From the NCBI GenBank assembly GCA_031289895.1, contig JAITOP010000019.1, positions 1-5,161 of the forward strand: a stretch of 5,161 bases of DNA, given 5' to 3'. The notes under the pieces are model-generated. The model was not told the origin of the DNA and searched no databases. It saw only the letters and a program-made list of their open reading frames with translations. Every line of letters begins with the position of its first letter. Position 1 is the first letter of the stretch. The position numbers were made by a program, and so were the translations under genes. Origin of the DNA: Prevotellaceae bacterium (GTDB taxonomy: Bacteria; Bacteroidota; Bacteroidia; Bacteroidales; UBA932). Of the stretch, positions 5,101-5,161 are shown one piece after another.

Positions 5101-5161
5101 AATTAAGAATTACAGCAGCAGAATAGCATACCATTGCGAGGCGGCACAACGAAGCAGCCCG
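5101..5161. repeat. Diverged interspersed repeat, copy 2, cut by window edge
   Basis: AATTAAGAATTA (5101-5112), AATAGCA (5122-5128), ATTGCGA (5133-5139), ACGA (5149-5152) and GCAGCCCG (5154-5161) parallel the copy at 4004-4067. The left edge to ATTGCGA is 32 bases here and 35 there. Copy 2 is richer in G and C. The element probably continues past the window, so its right boundary is unknown. Confidence 0.45.

Overview
The window looks like a stretch of an AT-rich Bacteroidota chromosome, most likely from the Bacteroidales side. The grounds are the gene content: a GldH-type lipoprotein, a RicT-like PSP1 protein with a Bacteroidota-style cysteine-rich N-terminus, and an HU-related protein of the long Bacteroidota type. 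Other grounds are the lack of Shine-Dalgarno sequences before the starts, one good match to the Bacteroidota -7 promoter box (TAnnTTTG), and short AT-rich tandem repeats between genes. I cannot name a genus.

Layout, left to right. (1) 1-680, minus strand: trmB, the tRNA m7G46 methyltransferase, cut by the left edge. (2) 681-1086, no gene: a 172-bp fold-back element with three hairpins (715-886), a fourth related hairpin (898-913), and an array of 18 octamers (946-1090) that runs into the gldH stop codon. (3) 1087-3970, minus strand: a tight unit transcribed holB (DNA polymerase III delta-prime), then ricT (PSP1 domain), then gldH. holB and ricT are about 30 nt apart and ricT and gldH overlap by 20 nt. 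(4) 3971-4495, divergent intergenic region: a putative holB promoter, several short AT-rich repeats, a diverged repeat also found at the right end of the window, and a striking 31-bp inverted repeat (30 of 31 pairs) enclosing 97 bp. (5) 4496-4894, plus strand: an HU/IHF-related DNA-binding protein. (6) 4892-5161, no gene: nine 21-23-bp repeats, each centred on the palindrome GAATATTC, then the diverged repeat, cut by the right edge.

The genes are housekeeping genes: tRNA modification, clamp loading, a RicT-family regulator and an envelope lipoprotein of the gliding/type IX secretion gene set. I see no phage, transposase, toxin-antitoxin, CRISPR or defence gene. The unusual material is in the intergenic DNA. 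Five repeat families occupy much of the roughly 1.2 kb of non-coding sequence, two of the arrays start exactly in a stop codon, and one has a palindrome about every two helical turns next to an HU-family gene. Whether any of these has a function cannot be decided from this window alone.
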